Source: an alpha proteobacterium MED-G09
GTDB lineage: Bacteria; Pseudomonadota; Alphaproteobacteria; MED-G09
Assembly: GCA_905182015.1 (NCBI GenBank)
Contig: CAJIZT010000006.1
Location: forward strand, 186,001-250,000
Reading direction: 5' to 3'
Length of the DNA: 64,000 nucleotides
Under the pieces are notes generated by a model that saw only the letters and a list, made by a program, of their open reading frames with translations, searched no databases and was not told where the DNA came from. Position 1 is the first letter of the stretch. Every line of letters starts with the position of its first letter. Position numbers and translations under genes: made by a program. This document shows positions 39,770 to 49,193 of the stretch, in pieces.

Positions 39770-42073
39770 ATGTTCTTAGAGTTAGCAAATATATTCATTG
39801 CTGTGGCTGCATTCCTCTCCTTTCTTCAGTTTTTAATTCCTCTTTTCTTCTTAAGAAAGAAGGCTAACAGCATTAATACTTGTGTTCCTTTTTTAGCCTC
39901 ATTAAGTTTTTTTCTTTTAAGCGTATCCTTCTTTATTCTAGTTTTGTCTTTTATTGATTCAGACTTTTCCGTTCAGAATGTTTGGGCAAACTCGCATACG
40001 TCAAAACCTTTGCTTTATAAAATTTCTGGTTCTTGGGGTAATCACGAGGGCTCAATGCTCTTATGGTGCTGGGTTATGTCTTTGTATGGATTTCTAGTTT
40101 CTTTAAATTTTCAGAAACTTTCATATAATTTTAAGATAAGAATTCTGATGTTTCAGGGTGCTCTGTGTTTCGGATTTGTATCATTTTTATTTTTTGGATC
40201 AAATCCGTTTGTTAGACTATCTCCCATTCCTCTTGAGGGAGTTGGTCTTAATCCTTTGTTGCAAGACCCTGGGCTGGCATTTCACCCTCCGTTTCTTTAT
40301 CTTGGTTATGTTGGATTGTCGATCGTATGGTCTTTCGCTTTAGCGGGCCTATATAATGAAAATTTTGATAGAAATTGGGCAAGAAGCGCTCGGCCCTGGG
40401 TTTTGTTGTCTTGGATATTTCTAACTATTGGAATTACCTTGGGTTCATACTGGGCTTATTATGAATTGGGGTGGGGTGGTTTTTGGTTTTGGGATCCTGT
40501 CGAAAATGCATCTCTTATTCCTTGGGTTATAGCAACAGCCCTATTGCATTCTATTTTAGTTATGGAAAAAAGAGGGATGTTAGCCAATTGGTGTATTTTG
40601 CTTTCTATAATTGCCTTTGCAATGTCTATGGTAGGAACATTCATTGTTCGCTCTGGCCTAATAACATCAGTTCATGCATTCGCCAATGATCCTGATAGGG
40701 GGATATTTATATTAAGTTTAATTACAATTTATATCGTTGCAAGCCTATCAATTTTTGCTTTGAAACCAATATCATCGGGAATAATCTTTAAATTTAAATT
40801 TTTTAGTAAAGATTTTTTCCTTATTCTTAACAATTTATTCTTAATCACGATAACTTTTACAATTTTTATTGGCACAATTTATCCAATGGTTCTTGAAATA
40901 TTTTCTGGTGACAGAATATCTGTCGGAACCCCTTTTTATACTGTTACGGTAATTCCTATGGTATTTCTAATTGCTATATTTGCTCCGGTAGCTATTTTTT
41001 TGCCATGGGGTAATTTAGAGACCAAGAAGTCGTATAAAAATTTTCTTATATTATATGTTGTAATAGTTTTCTTATCCTGGTGCTGTTACTTATATTTTAG
41101 CATTAATTCAATTATGTCTCTTCTAGGAGTATTCGTTTCTTTTTGGATTATTGTCTTGTCTTTTTATACATATCTTTCAAGCGCATCATTTAAAGCCTCA
41201 TCCTCTTCCTTACTTGGTCATTTTGGGCTGGGTTTGTTTATCCTAGGAGCATCTGTATCAATATCATCACAGGAAGACTTTGAAAGTATAATGAAGGTCG
41301 ATTCAACTGTTAATATTTCTGGGTATGAAATAAATTTTAATGGGGTAGATAATCTTAGAGGTCCAAACTATATAAGTTCAGTGGGTAATTTTTCTGTTAA
41401 GAATAATAATATTGAATCTTTTTTAAGGCCTGAAAAAAGATTTTATCCAGTTGAGGGATCTGTGACAACTGAAGCAGCAATTCTAACGAGATACTTTTCT
41501 CATATCTATATTGTTTTGGGAGAAAAAATAAATGATGAAGAGTGGGTTGTTAGAATATGGTATAAACCTCTTATCTTGTTAATTTGGATAGGTGCTATAG
41601 TAGTGGCCTTGGGAGGAACAATTAGTCTCTTTAGCAGGGTTTTTATTAAAAAAATATCAAAAATAAAACTTATCTTGTTTATTATTTTTATGACAATGCC
41701 TTTAAGCTCCTTCGCTAATACACCCGTTAATTCAGATGAAGTTAATTTAATTGAAAGACGTATTCATTCGATTAATCAAAACATTAGGTGCATGGTTTGC
41801 GAGTCTCAAACAATTGACGATTCAAATTCTGCCTTGGCAAAAGACCTAAGGTCTATTGTAAGAAAAAAAGTTTTAAGTGGTGAGACTGATACAGAGATAT
41901 ATACCTTTTTTAGCGAAAGGTATGGTGATTATATAATCTTAAGACCACCATTTAGATATAACACTATAATTCTATGGTTTACCCCGGTTATTGTATTTTT
42001 TCTTGGTTTATTTGTTATTCTTTTGAATCAAAGAAATAAGGTTGGTAAAATCGGTGATAGTGATGAAGGTTAA
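39770..42073 (+). CDS. Fused CcmF-CcmH cytochrome c maturation protein
   Basis: CcmF WWD region (YELGWGGFWFWDPVENASLIPW) followed in one frame by a CcmH domain (NIRCMVCESQTIDDSNSALAKDLR...ERYGDYIILRPPF). Confidence 0.92.
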   Translation: MFLELANIFIAVAAFLSFLQFLIPLFFLRKKANSINTCVPFLASLSFFLLSVSFFILVLSFIDSDFSVQNVWANSHTSKPLLYKISGSWGNHEGSMLLWCWVMSLYGFLVSLNFQKLSYNFKIRILMFQGALCFGFVSFLFFGSNPFVRLSPIPLEGVGLNPLLQDPGLAFHPPFLYLGYVGLSIVWSFALAGLYNENFDRNWARSARPWVLLSWIFLTIGITLGSYWAYYELGWGGFWFWDPVENASLIPWVIATALLHSILVMEKRGMLANWCILLSIIAFAMSMVGTFIVRSGLITSVHAFANDPDRGIFILSLITIYIVASLSIFALKPISSGIIFKFKFFSKDFFLILNNLFLITITFTIFIGTIYPMVLEIFSGDRISVGTPFYTVTVIPMVFLIAIFAPVAIFLPWGNLETKKSYKNFLILYVVIVFLSWCCYLYFSINSIMSLLGVFVSFWIIVLSFYTYLSSASFKASSSSLLGHFGLGLFILGASVSISSQEDFESIMKVDSTVNISGYEINFNGVDNLRGPNYISSVGNFSVKNNNIESFLRPEKRFYPVEGSVTTEAAILTRYFSHIYIVLGEKINDEEWVVRIWYKPLILLIWIGAIVVALGGTISLFSRVFIKKISKIKLILFIIFMTMPLSSFANTPVNSDEVNLIERRIHSINQNIRCMVCESQTIDDSNSALAKDLRSIVRKKVLSGETDTEIYTFFSERYGDYIILRPPFRYNTIILWFTPVIVFFLGLFVILLNQRNKVGKIGDSDEG

Positions 42074-42656
42074 ACTCTCATCTGCTGGTTGCATACGGTC
42101 TGGGCAAATAATCTTTGATAATATCTCATTTGAGTTACGGGATGGTCAGCTTGGTTATGTTTCAGGATCTAATGGATCTGGAAAAACATCTCTTTTAAGA
42201 ATGATCGCTGGGTTTGTTCCTTTGGGCTCTGGGATTCTTTCAATTACCCCTGATTGCTCTGAAGGTTTGTTTGTTTTGGGTCATAATCTTGCAATCAAGG
42301 AGGATATTTCTCCAAAAGACGATATTAGTTTTTGGTCTTCATATTTTGGTTCTGACAATAAGTGTGATGCCTTAAAGAAGGTTGGTTTGTCTGGGGTTAA
42401 GGAAACTCAATGCAAGTATTTATCTCAAGGACAAAGACAAAGACTAGGAATTGCAAGATTGCTAACATCAAAAAGCAAGTTATGGCTTTTAGATGAGCCA
42501 TCCTCATCTCTTGATAGGTCTGGCATTTTATTATTAGAGGAAATAATTTATGACCATGTGCATGGAGGGGGTATTGCAATAGTTTCATCACACAATAACT
42601 TTTTAGATAAAGTAGATATTAATATTAATTTGGATAATAGAAATGATTTTTCTTAA
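42063..42656 (+). CDS. ccmA: Heme exporter ATP-binding protein CcmA
   Basis: GSNGSGKTSLLRMIAG; LSQGQRQRLGIARLL; LLDEPSSSLD; in ccm cluster. Confidence 0.93.
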   Translation: MKVKLSSAGCIRSGQIIFDNISFELRDGQLGYVSGSNGSGKTSLLRMIAGFVPLGSGILSITPDCSEGLFVLGHNLAIKEDISPKDDISFWSSYFGSDNKCDALKKVGLSGVKETQCKYLSQGQRQRLGIARLLTSKSKLWLLDEPSSSLDRSGILLLEEIIYDHVHGGGIAIVSSHNNFLDKVDININLDNRNDFS

Positions 42657-43317
42657 GGTTTTGCTAATAAAGGAGGTTAAGAGATCAATGTCTCTTAGGG
42701 GTAGCTATATTCTTTCTTTAGCTTTTTTTTCAATTACCTTAATTCTCTTACCAATAGGCATAGGGCCAGATAAAAATATTTTATCCAATATTTCACCAGG
42801 TCTAATATGGGTTTCTATAGTTCTCACATCTCTTTTGTCATTAAATAGCTTATTCCATGAAGACTTCTATGACGGAACTCTGGATATTTATAGAATGGGC
42901 TCACTTTCTTTTGTTGAAATTGCCTTTATCAAAAGTTTATCCCATTGGATTACTAATTTTTTACCACTTGTAATGGTAACGCCCCTTTTAAGCTTGATGG
43001 TAGGTTTACCAAATAACTTATTGTTATATATAATTTTATCTATATTAATTGGAACGCCATCATTAAGTTTTATTGGAAGTATGGGCTCTGCACTAACCTT
43101 GTCTTTGAGACACCATAACCTTTTATTACCGCTAATCGTTTTTCCACTCTTTCTCCCGACTTTAATTTTTGGATCAGGAGCTATTTCATCATTAGTTTTT
43201 TCCGGATTCGAAGAGGTTTTTTTAAGGCAGATGTATATTCTTTCAGGTATAAGCGGTTTATCTATGGTTATTTGTCCTTTTATTACTAGTTTTATTTTAG
43301 ATTCTAATTACGATTAG
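42643..43317 (+). CDS. ccmB: Heme exporter protein CcmB
   Basis: Polytopic; SLNSLFHEDFYDGTLD; LPLIVFPLFLPTLIFGSGA; follows ccmA. Confidence 0.93.
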   Translation: MIFLKVLLIKEVKRSMSLRGSYILSLAFFSITLILLPIGIGPDKNILSNISPGLIWVSIVLTSLLSLNSLFHEDFYDGTLDIYRMGSLSFVEIAFIKSLSHWITNFLPLVMVTPLLSLMVGLPNNLLLYIILSILIGTPSLSFIGSMGSALTLSLRHHNLLLPLIVFPLFLPTLIFGSGAISSLVFSGFEEVFLRQMYILSGISGLSMVICPFITSFILDSNYD

Positions 43318-43319
43318 CT

Positions 43320-43682
43320 TTATTCTTCATCAGGTATGAATTTTAGTGAAAGGCCGTTGATGCAGTAACGTAAACCGGTTGGTTTAGGACCGTCATTAAA
43401 GAGGTGACCTAAATGCTCCCCATTTGTAGATAAAACCTCCTCCCTGATCATTCCGTTAGAGGTATCTTTTTTAATAATGATATTTTCTTTTTTTGCATCG
43501 TAAAAGCTTGGCCAGCCACTACCTGACTCAAATTTTGCTTCTGATCGAAAAACAGGCAATCCTTTGTCTGCCGTGACGTAAGTTCCCGAACGTTTTTCAT
43601 TCAGTAGACTGCTTGAGCCTGGAATTTCTGTTCCAGATTCATAAAGAATATGTTTTTGTTCTGCTGTTAAATTACTGCTCAT
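43320..43682 (-). CDS. msrB: Peptide-methionine (R)-S-oxide reductase
   Basis: FESGSGWPSFYDA; GEHLGHLFNDGPKPTGLRYCING. Confidence 0.96.
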   Translation of the reverse strand: MSSNLTAEQKHILYESGTEIPGSSSLLNEKRSGTYVTADKGLPVFRSEAKFESGSGWPSFYDAKKENIIIKKDTSNGMIREEVLSTNGEHLGHLFNDGPKPTGLRYCINGLSLKFIPDEE

Positions 43683-43851
43683 GTTTAAATTCCCTTATTA
43701 AGTTTCTAAGCCTGCTCGAGCTAATTACTTTAACTGTAATATACAATATATCACTCAAACATCTTCTTTCAATATTAGATAATAATGAATATATTAATAA
43801 ACTAATAGCTTTACACTGTGATATAAAATTGGCATTTTGTCGATAATATTT

Positions 43852-43941
43852 GGAGAGGTGGCCGAGTGGCTGAAGGCGCTCCCCTGCTAAGGGAGTATAC
43901 GAGCAATCGTATCGTGGGTTCGAATCCCACTCTCTCCGCCA
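43852..43941 (+). tRNA. tRNA-Ser(GCT)
   Basis: GGAGAGG/TCTCTCC acceptor stem, anticodon stem-loop CTCCC-CTGCTAA-GGGAG, long variable arm, GGTTCGAATCC T-loop, encoded CCA. Confidence 0.95.
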
Positions 43942-44056
43942 AATATTATTCTAGAAATTTAAATCATCTTGATATTGATGCAAGAGCAAAATTGATAATG
44001 CTTTAAATAATTACAATGGTTGTATTAATTTCTTTAGTTACGATTTATGATTATTT

Positions 44057-45085
44057 ATGACAATTAGTGAAAAACATAAACGTTACTATGACTGGCTCGC
44101 TCAGGTAAAAGAAGAAATTATTGATCCTGAGTTACCTATTATTGACCCTCACCACCACCTTTGGAATGGTGATAATCATCTAGCAGGTTCTTTTCCATAC
44201 CTAATGGAACACCTTAGTGAAGATACGAATTCCGGACATAATATTGCTGGGACTATTTTTGTAGAATGCGCTCAAGGTTATTATCTGTATGGGGAAGATA
44301 AATATAAGCCTATTGGCGAAACTGAATATGTTATGAAGATTATTAAAAAGTCAAAAAATCTATCTAATTCTGTAAATATACTAGGTATTATAAGTTTTGC
44401 AGATTTGATGCTGGGATCTGAAGTTAAAGATGTCCTTAATCAACATATTATTACAGGCGAAGGTTTGTTTAAAGGTATTAGACATGCTGCTGGGTGGGAT
44501 CAAAGTGATGAAATTCATAATTCTCACAGTAATCCAGTAGAAAATATTTATCATAACAAGAGCTTTAGAAAGGGTGCTGAGGAGTTAATAAAGTTAAATT
44601 TAACCTTTGATGCATGGCATTACCATCATCAAATTAATGATTTGAGTGTTTTTGCCAAAAACTATCCAGAATTAACTATTATTCATGATCATTTTGGCGG
44701 ACCGCTAGGGGTTGGACCTTACCAAGGTAAAAAACAAGAAATATTTAAAAAATGGAAAGACGATATTTGTTTATTATCAGAAAACAAGAACGTCTATAGT
44801 AAGCTTGGTGGATTAGCTATGCCAGTAAACGGATGGGATTTACATAAACAAGATAAACCGACGACCTCTAATCAAATTATAGATATGCATTACGATTACT
44901 ATTCTCACGCCATTAAGTGTTTTGGTGTTGATAGGTGTATGTTCGAGAGTAATTTTCCCGTTGATAGAAGATCTATTTCTTATCATGTATTATGGAATGC
45001 CTTTAAAAAAATGGTTTCAAATTATTCCACTGAAGACAAAAATAAGCTATTTTTTAAAAATGCAAAGGATGTTTATGAAGTTTAG
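44057..45085 (+). CDS. Amidohydrolase family protein (COG3618-type metal-dependent hydrolase)
   Basis: IIDPHHHLWNG; TIIHDHFGGP; MFESNFPVDR. Confidence 0.9.
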   Translation: MTISEKHKRYYDWLAQVKEEIIDPELPIIDPHHHLWNGDNHLAGSFPYLMEHLSEDTNSGHNIAGTIFVECAQGYYLYGEDKYKPIGETEYVMKIIKKSKNLSNSVNILGIISFADLMLGSEVKDVLNQHIITGEGLFKGIRHAAGWDQSDEIHNSHSNPVENIYHNKSFRKGAEELIKLNLTFDAWHYHHQINDLSVFAKNYPELTIIHDHFGGPLGVGPYQGKKQEIFKKWKDDICLLSENKNVYSKLGGLAMPVNGWDLHKQDKPTTSNQIIDMHYDYYSHAIKCFGVDRCMFESNFPVDRRSISYHVLWNAFKKMVSNYSTEDKNKLFFKNAKDVYEV

Positions 45086-45088
45086 AAA

Positions 45089-46453
45089 CTATCTTCTACC
45101 TTCAATATAATCATTTAAAACTTCATGATATCTTCTAACTCTTCTTTCTTGGTTAGTTAGTATTGCATCATCGCCATACCCTTTAGACTTCAATCCTTTT
45201 TGCTGTCCTAAAGCCATACTTATATCTTGATCGGCAGTAAAGCCCATAGATCCCTCAGGATAAATTATACTTTCATGTTCAGCAGGTTTAAGAGGTCTTG
45301 GGCCAACTGGTGTTTCGGTCATTTTTTCACCAGCAGGACCTTTTGATGTATCTGAAGCCATAAATGTTGCAGATGCTGACAAGCTTTCCATTTCTGGAAC
45401 CATCCACCAATGCTCAAATAAACATTTTTCAGGATCAGTTGGGTGTGGCTGAGGTCTTAAAACTTGAATACCATCAGGTGTCATTGTTATGCTGTAATTA
45501 GGAAAGCAATTGTAAAAATAATAGTCTGTTAATTGCTCATCTGTTAAAAACTCATAATGCCAAAAACCTCTATCACCTGACAATTCTCTTTTCTTTTTTT
45601 GTATTGCCAATCTTGTTTCTTGAGCGTTACCTTTAAAATCCTCTGGATTTAAATCCCAGGCCTCTAATGCAGCATCCAAGGGGAAGTCAAGTACTTGACT
45701 TCCCAAGGCAGGTCGATGGCCTGGCATTAACATTCTATTGTGACCATTTTCATACATATCAAATTGACACAGTTTGTAGTCGCTTTCGATATGAGTTGAT
45801 AAATCAGGATGCAGAGTAGGGACATGATAAGATTCATTAAAATTGTCATGAATAATTTTCCAATTACAATTAACTTCACAAGTTATATTTAATACCCTTA
45901 CATATTTTTCTGGTTGATAGGGCATCATATGATCGATAATTGGATAAAGTGCTTCTTTAAAATCCTGACAATCATCTTTTAGATTTATCCAAACAAACCC
46001 CAGCGCAACATCACAATTAATTTTTTTTAACGTTACTTTTCCGCATGGATTTCCGCTATCAAAATCCTCTGGATCTTGAAGATCTATTAAGGCACCTTCT
46101 GTATTGTAAACCCATCCATGGTAAGTACATTTAAAGGTTTCTAAACAACCCTTATCAACGTGAACTAAGAGATTTCCTCTATGAGGACAAACATTATAAA
46201 AAGCTTTAATGGAGAGGTCTTTCTGTCTAACAACAAGGATTTCTTCTGTCCCAATTTTATATACAAAGAAATCATCTGGCTCTGGAATTTCCGATGCCAC
46301 TCCTGCTATCTGCCAAACATTTGTCCAGACGTGGTCCCACTCCTTTTGCATAAATTCTTTTGAGTAATACCTATCGCCGGTAATTTTATCACCCCTTAAT
46401 GCTGGATCTGGGTGCTTAGTTCGCGGTGTTTGTTTAAAAACTGGTTTATCCAA
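45089..46453 (-). CDS. Rieske [2Fe-2S] aromatic ring-hydroxylating oxygenase alpha subunit
   Basis: CPHRGNLLVHVDKGCLETFKCTYHGWVY (CxH...CxxH); DNFNESYHVPTLHP mononuclear iron region. Confidence 0.93.
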   Translation of the reverse strand: MDKPVFKQTPRTKHPDPALRGDKITGDRYYSKEFMQKEWDHVWTNVWQIAGVASEIPEPDDFFVYKIGTEEILVVRQKDLSIKAFYNVCPHRGNLLVHVDKGCLETFKCTYHGWVYNTEGALIDLQDPEDFDSGNPCGKVTLKKINCDVALGFVWINLKDDCQDFKEALYPIIDHMMPYQPEKYVRVLNITCEVNCNWKIIHDNFNESYHVPTLHPDLSTHIESDYKLCQFDMYENGHNRMLMPGHRPALGSQVLDFPLDAALEAWDLNPEDFKGNAQETRLAIQKKKRELSGDRGFWHYEFLTDEQLTDYYFYNCFPNYSITMTPDGIQVLRPQPHPTDPEKCLFEHWWMVPEMESLSASATFMASDTSKGPAGEKMTETPVGPRPLKPAEHESIIYPEGSMGFTADQDISMALGQQKGLKSKGYGDDAILTNQERRVRRYHEVLNDYIEGRR

Positions 46454-46639
46454 AATTTTTCTCCCAAGTTGAATAAAAAAATATTTTTATAGCTTAGTAA
46501 AAACTATTATTTAAATATTTTAATTTAACATATCATCTAATATAGTAAATCTTAATAAGATTGTAAATTTAATCTCTACCTTAATAATTAAAAATTATTT
46601 AGATTTTTATTATAAATTTATGAATTAAAAGGATAAAAA

Positions 46640-47515
46640 ATGTTAAAAGGATCAATAGTTGCTATAGTTACACCTTTTAAAAATGGTAACGTAGACGAGA
46701 CCTCTCTAAGAAACCTTGTAGACTGGCATATTACCAATGGTACTCACGGTATTGTTCCTGTGGGAACTACGGGAGAGAGCCCAACCCTAGACCATAATGA
46801 ACATAAAAGTGTGGTTGAAATCGTTATTGACCAAACAAATGGTAGAGTCCCTATTGTGGCAGGAGCTGGATCAAACTCAACATCTGAGGCTATTAACCTC
46901 CTAAAACATGCTGAGAGCGCTGGAGCTGACGCTGCTTTAGTTGTTACACCTTACTACAATAAACCTACTCAGGAAGGGCTCTATGCTCATTTTAAAGCGA
47001 TTAATGACGCCTCTAATGGAATTCCTATAATAATTTACAATATCCCTCCAAGGTCGGTCGTTGATATGACAATCGAAGTAATGGCTAAATTATCAAATTT
47101 AGATAATATAGCTGGGGTTAAGGATGCTACAAGCGATCTGTCTAGAGTAAAAAAACAAAAAGACCTCTGTGGGGATGATTTTCTTCAGTTTTCTGGCGAG
47201 GACATCACTGCCTATGAGTTTATGGAAAATGGTGGAAATGGATGTATTTCAGTGACTGCAAATGTTTTACCTAAGTTATGCTCTAAATTTCAAAATTTTT
47301 GTTTGCAAGGAAATTTTGGTGAGGCAAAGAAAATTCACGACAAGATTAAGCCTGTTCACAATGCTTTGTTCATTGAAACTAGCCCAGCCCCTGTAAAGTA
47401 TGTTTTGTCAAAAATGGGACTTATCGAAGAGGATATCAGGCTACCTTTGGTAAATATTCAACAAAACACAAGAGATATACTCGATAAGATAATTATTGAT
47501 TTGGACATAAGCTAA
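46640..47515 (+). CDS. dapA: 4-hydroxy-tetrahydrodipicolinate synthase
   Basis: GTTGESPTLDHNEH; VTPYYNKPTQEGLYAHF; IIYNIPPRSVVDM. Confidence 0.97.
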   Translation: MLKGSIVAIVTPFKNGNVDETSLRNLVDWHITNGTHGIVPVGTTGESPTLDHNEHKSVVEIVIDQTNGRVPIVAGAGSNSTSEAINLLKHAESAGADAALVVTPYYNKPTQEGLYAHFKAINDASNGIPIIIYNIPPRSVVDMTIEVMAKLSNLDNIAGVKDATSDLSRVKKQKDLCGDDFLQFSGEDITAYEFMENGGNGCISVTANVLPKLCSKFQNFCLQGNFGEAKKIHDKIKPVHNALFIETSPAPVKYVLSKMGLIEEDIRLPLVNIQQNTRDILDKIIIDLDIS

Positions 47516-48006
47516 TGTCTTCTAAATCTGGTGGCGCCAAAAGAAATACTGAAGGAGAGAAGGTTATAGCCGACAACAGAAAGGCTAATTATTTGTTTTC
47601 AATTGATGAGATTTTTGAAGCCGGTATAATGCTTTTAGGATCAGAGGTTAAAAGTCTTAGGCTAAACAGAGTAAATATTGCTGAGTCATACGCGTCTGAG
47701 GAAGATGGAGAGATTTTTTTAATTAACTCTAATATCCCAGAATATAAAAACGCTACTTTTGGAAATCATAAGCCAAAAAGAAAAAGAAAGCTCCTTCTGC
47801 ACTTAAGGGAAATTAATAAATTAAAGAATTCCTCACAAAAAAAAGGTATGACCTTAGTTCCGCTAAAACTTTATTTTAACAAAAAGGGTATTGCTAAAAT
47901 TTCAATTGGAGTAGGCAAAGGAAAAAAACTTCATGACAAGAGGCAGGATGAAAAAAGGAAAGATTGGGATAAGCAAAAGGCGCGTTTATTAAAGGATAGT
48001 AATTAG
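47515..48006 (+). CDS. smpB: SsrA-binding protein SmpB
   Basis: NRKANYLFSIDEIFEAGIMLLGSEVKSLR; KKLHDKRQDEKRKDWD. Confidence 0.97.
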   Translation: MSSKSGGAKRNTEGEKVIADNRKANYLFSIDEIFEAGIMLLGSEVKSLRLNRVNIAESYASEEDGEIFLINSNIPEYKNATFGNHKPKRKRKLLLHLREINKLKNSSQKKGMTLVPLKLYFNKKGIAKISIGVGKGKKLHDKRQDEKRKDWDKQKARLLKDSN

Positions 48007-48635
48007 TTTGCTAAGATTCTTTTACTCTCCAAAAAAATATCATCAAACATTTTTTGTGTAAGCCTTTTTGTATTGGTGTTGTAACGTGAACAATGATAGC
48101 TATCTATTAAAGTTAAATTTTTTGTGAGTAAGTGCTTTCCACCATGTGAAAATTTACAATCCTTTTGTTTAAGACCAAAGGATGATATTATACTTTTATG
48201 CGAAATCAATCCTAGAGAAATTATTAATTTTAAATTTCTATGAGAATTAATAGTTGATTTTAAAAAAATCCCACAATTTTTTATTTCCTCGGGTTTCGGA
48301 AGATTTTTAGGAGGAACGCAGCGCACTGCGTTTGTAATACTGCAATTATATAGCTTTAAATCATCGTAACCATTTTCTTTATAAATACCTTCAGAAAAGC
48401 CAAATTTATTTAGTGTTTTGTATAGAATTAACCCCGCATGATCACCCGTAAATGGCCTTCCTGTTCTATTAGCTCCAGTTATGCCTGGTGCCAGTCCAAC
48501 AATTAAAACCTCAGACTTAATATTAAAAATTGATGGAACTGGAGCATTAAACCAAAGGGGGTGTTTTTTCTTATTTTCATCTCGAAATTTTTTTAGTCTA
48601 CTGCATTTCGAACAATTTTTACTAGGTTCTTTCAA
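48003..48635 (-). CDS. Uracil-DNA glycosylase, family 5/UdgB-like
   Basis: VLIVGLAPGITGANRTGRPFTGDHAG; CSITNAVRCVPPKNLP; DSYHCSRYNTNTKRL; N-terminal Cys residues. Confidence 0.9.
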   Translation of the reverse strand: MKEPSKNCSKCSRLKKFRDENKKKHPLWFNAPVPSIFNIKSEVLIVGLAPGITGANRTGRPFTGDHAGLILYKTLNKFGFSEGIYKENGYDDLKLYNCSITNAVRCVPPKNLPKPEEIKNCGIFLKSTINSHRNLKLIISLGLISHKSIISSFGLKQKDCKFSHGGKHLLTKNLTLIDSYHCSRYNTNTKRLTQKMFDDIFLESKRILAN

Positions 48636-48704
48636 GTTTTTACCTTTTTATGATTTTTAATTTAAATCTTTTTAGTTATATTTATCAATATTGTAATCTA
48701 ATAC

Positions 48705-48733
48705 TTGCATTTAATCGAATGTAAGCATATTTA
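48705..48733 (+). promoter_or_regulatory. Candidate sigma70-type promoter upstream of rpoZ
   Basis: TTGCAT (48705-48710), 17 nt spacer, TATTTA (48728-48733); AT-rich background makes such matches common. Confidence 0.3.
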
Positions 48734-48764
48734 ACTAATATATATATTATTAGAGGTTTTATAA

Positions 48765-49178
48765 ATGGCTCGTGTAACAGTTGAAGATTGCGTTGACAAG
48801 ATAACCAGTAGATTTGATTTAGTACTTTTGGCGGCACACAGATCTCGCGAAATGGCCGAGGGTGCAGAAATACTTGTTGATCGTGACAATGATAAGAATC
48901 CAATTGTAGCTCTTAGGGAAATAGCAGATGAAAAACTTGTCCCCGCCGAACTTGTGGAAGCAAAGATTTCCAGTCTTCAAAATCAAATTGATGTTGATGA
49001 AGCAGATGAGGATTATATCCCCCTTGTTCAGGATAATAGTAAGAACCAAAAGTTAGGCTCGGAAGATAATGACGATAATATTGTTAAGGCTCCCGAAGTT
49101 CGTATGTCTGAAGAAGACCTACTTAAGGCGATGCAGGACAATATGGTTGATAAAAAAAATAACAGACGTTCATTTTAA
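48765..49178 (+). CDS. rpoZ: RNA polymerase omega subunit
   Basis: [35 protein letters not shown]. Confidence 0.97.
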   Translation: MARVTVEDCVDKITSRFDLVLLAAHRSREMAEGAEILVDRDNDKNPIVALREIADEKLVPAELVEAKISSLQNQIDVDEADEDYIPLVQDNSKNQKLGSEDNDDNIVKAPEVRMSEEDLLKAMQDNMVDKKNNRRSF

Positions 49179-49193
49179 TAATGAGAAAATTTT

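Noticed and set aside
43852-46640. tRNA-Ser as integration site of a genomic island
   Set aside because: No integrase and no repeat of the tRNA 3' end seen before dapA; kept only as a weak accessory-cassette idea.
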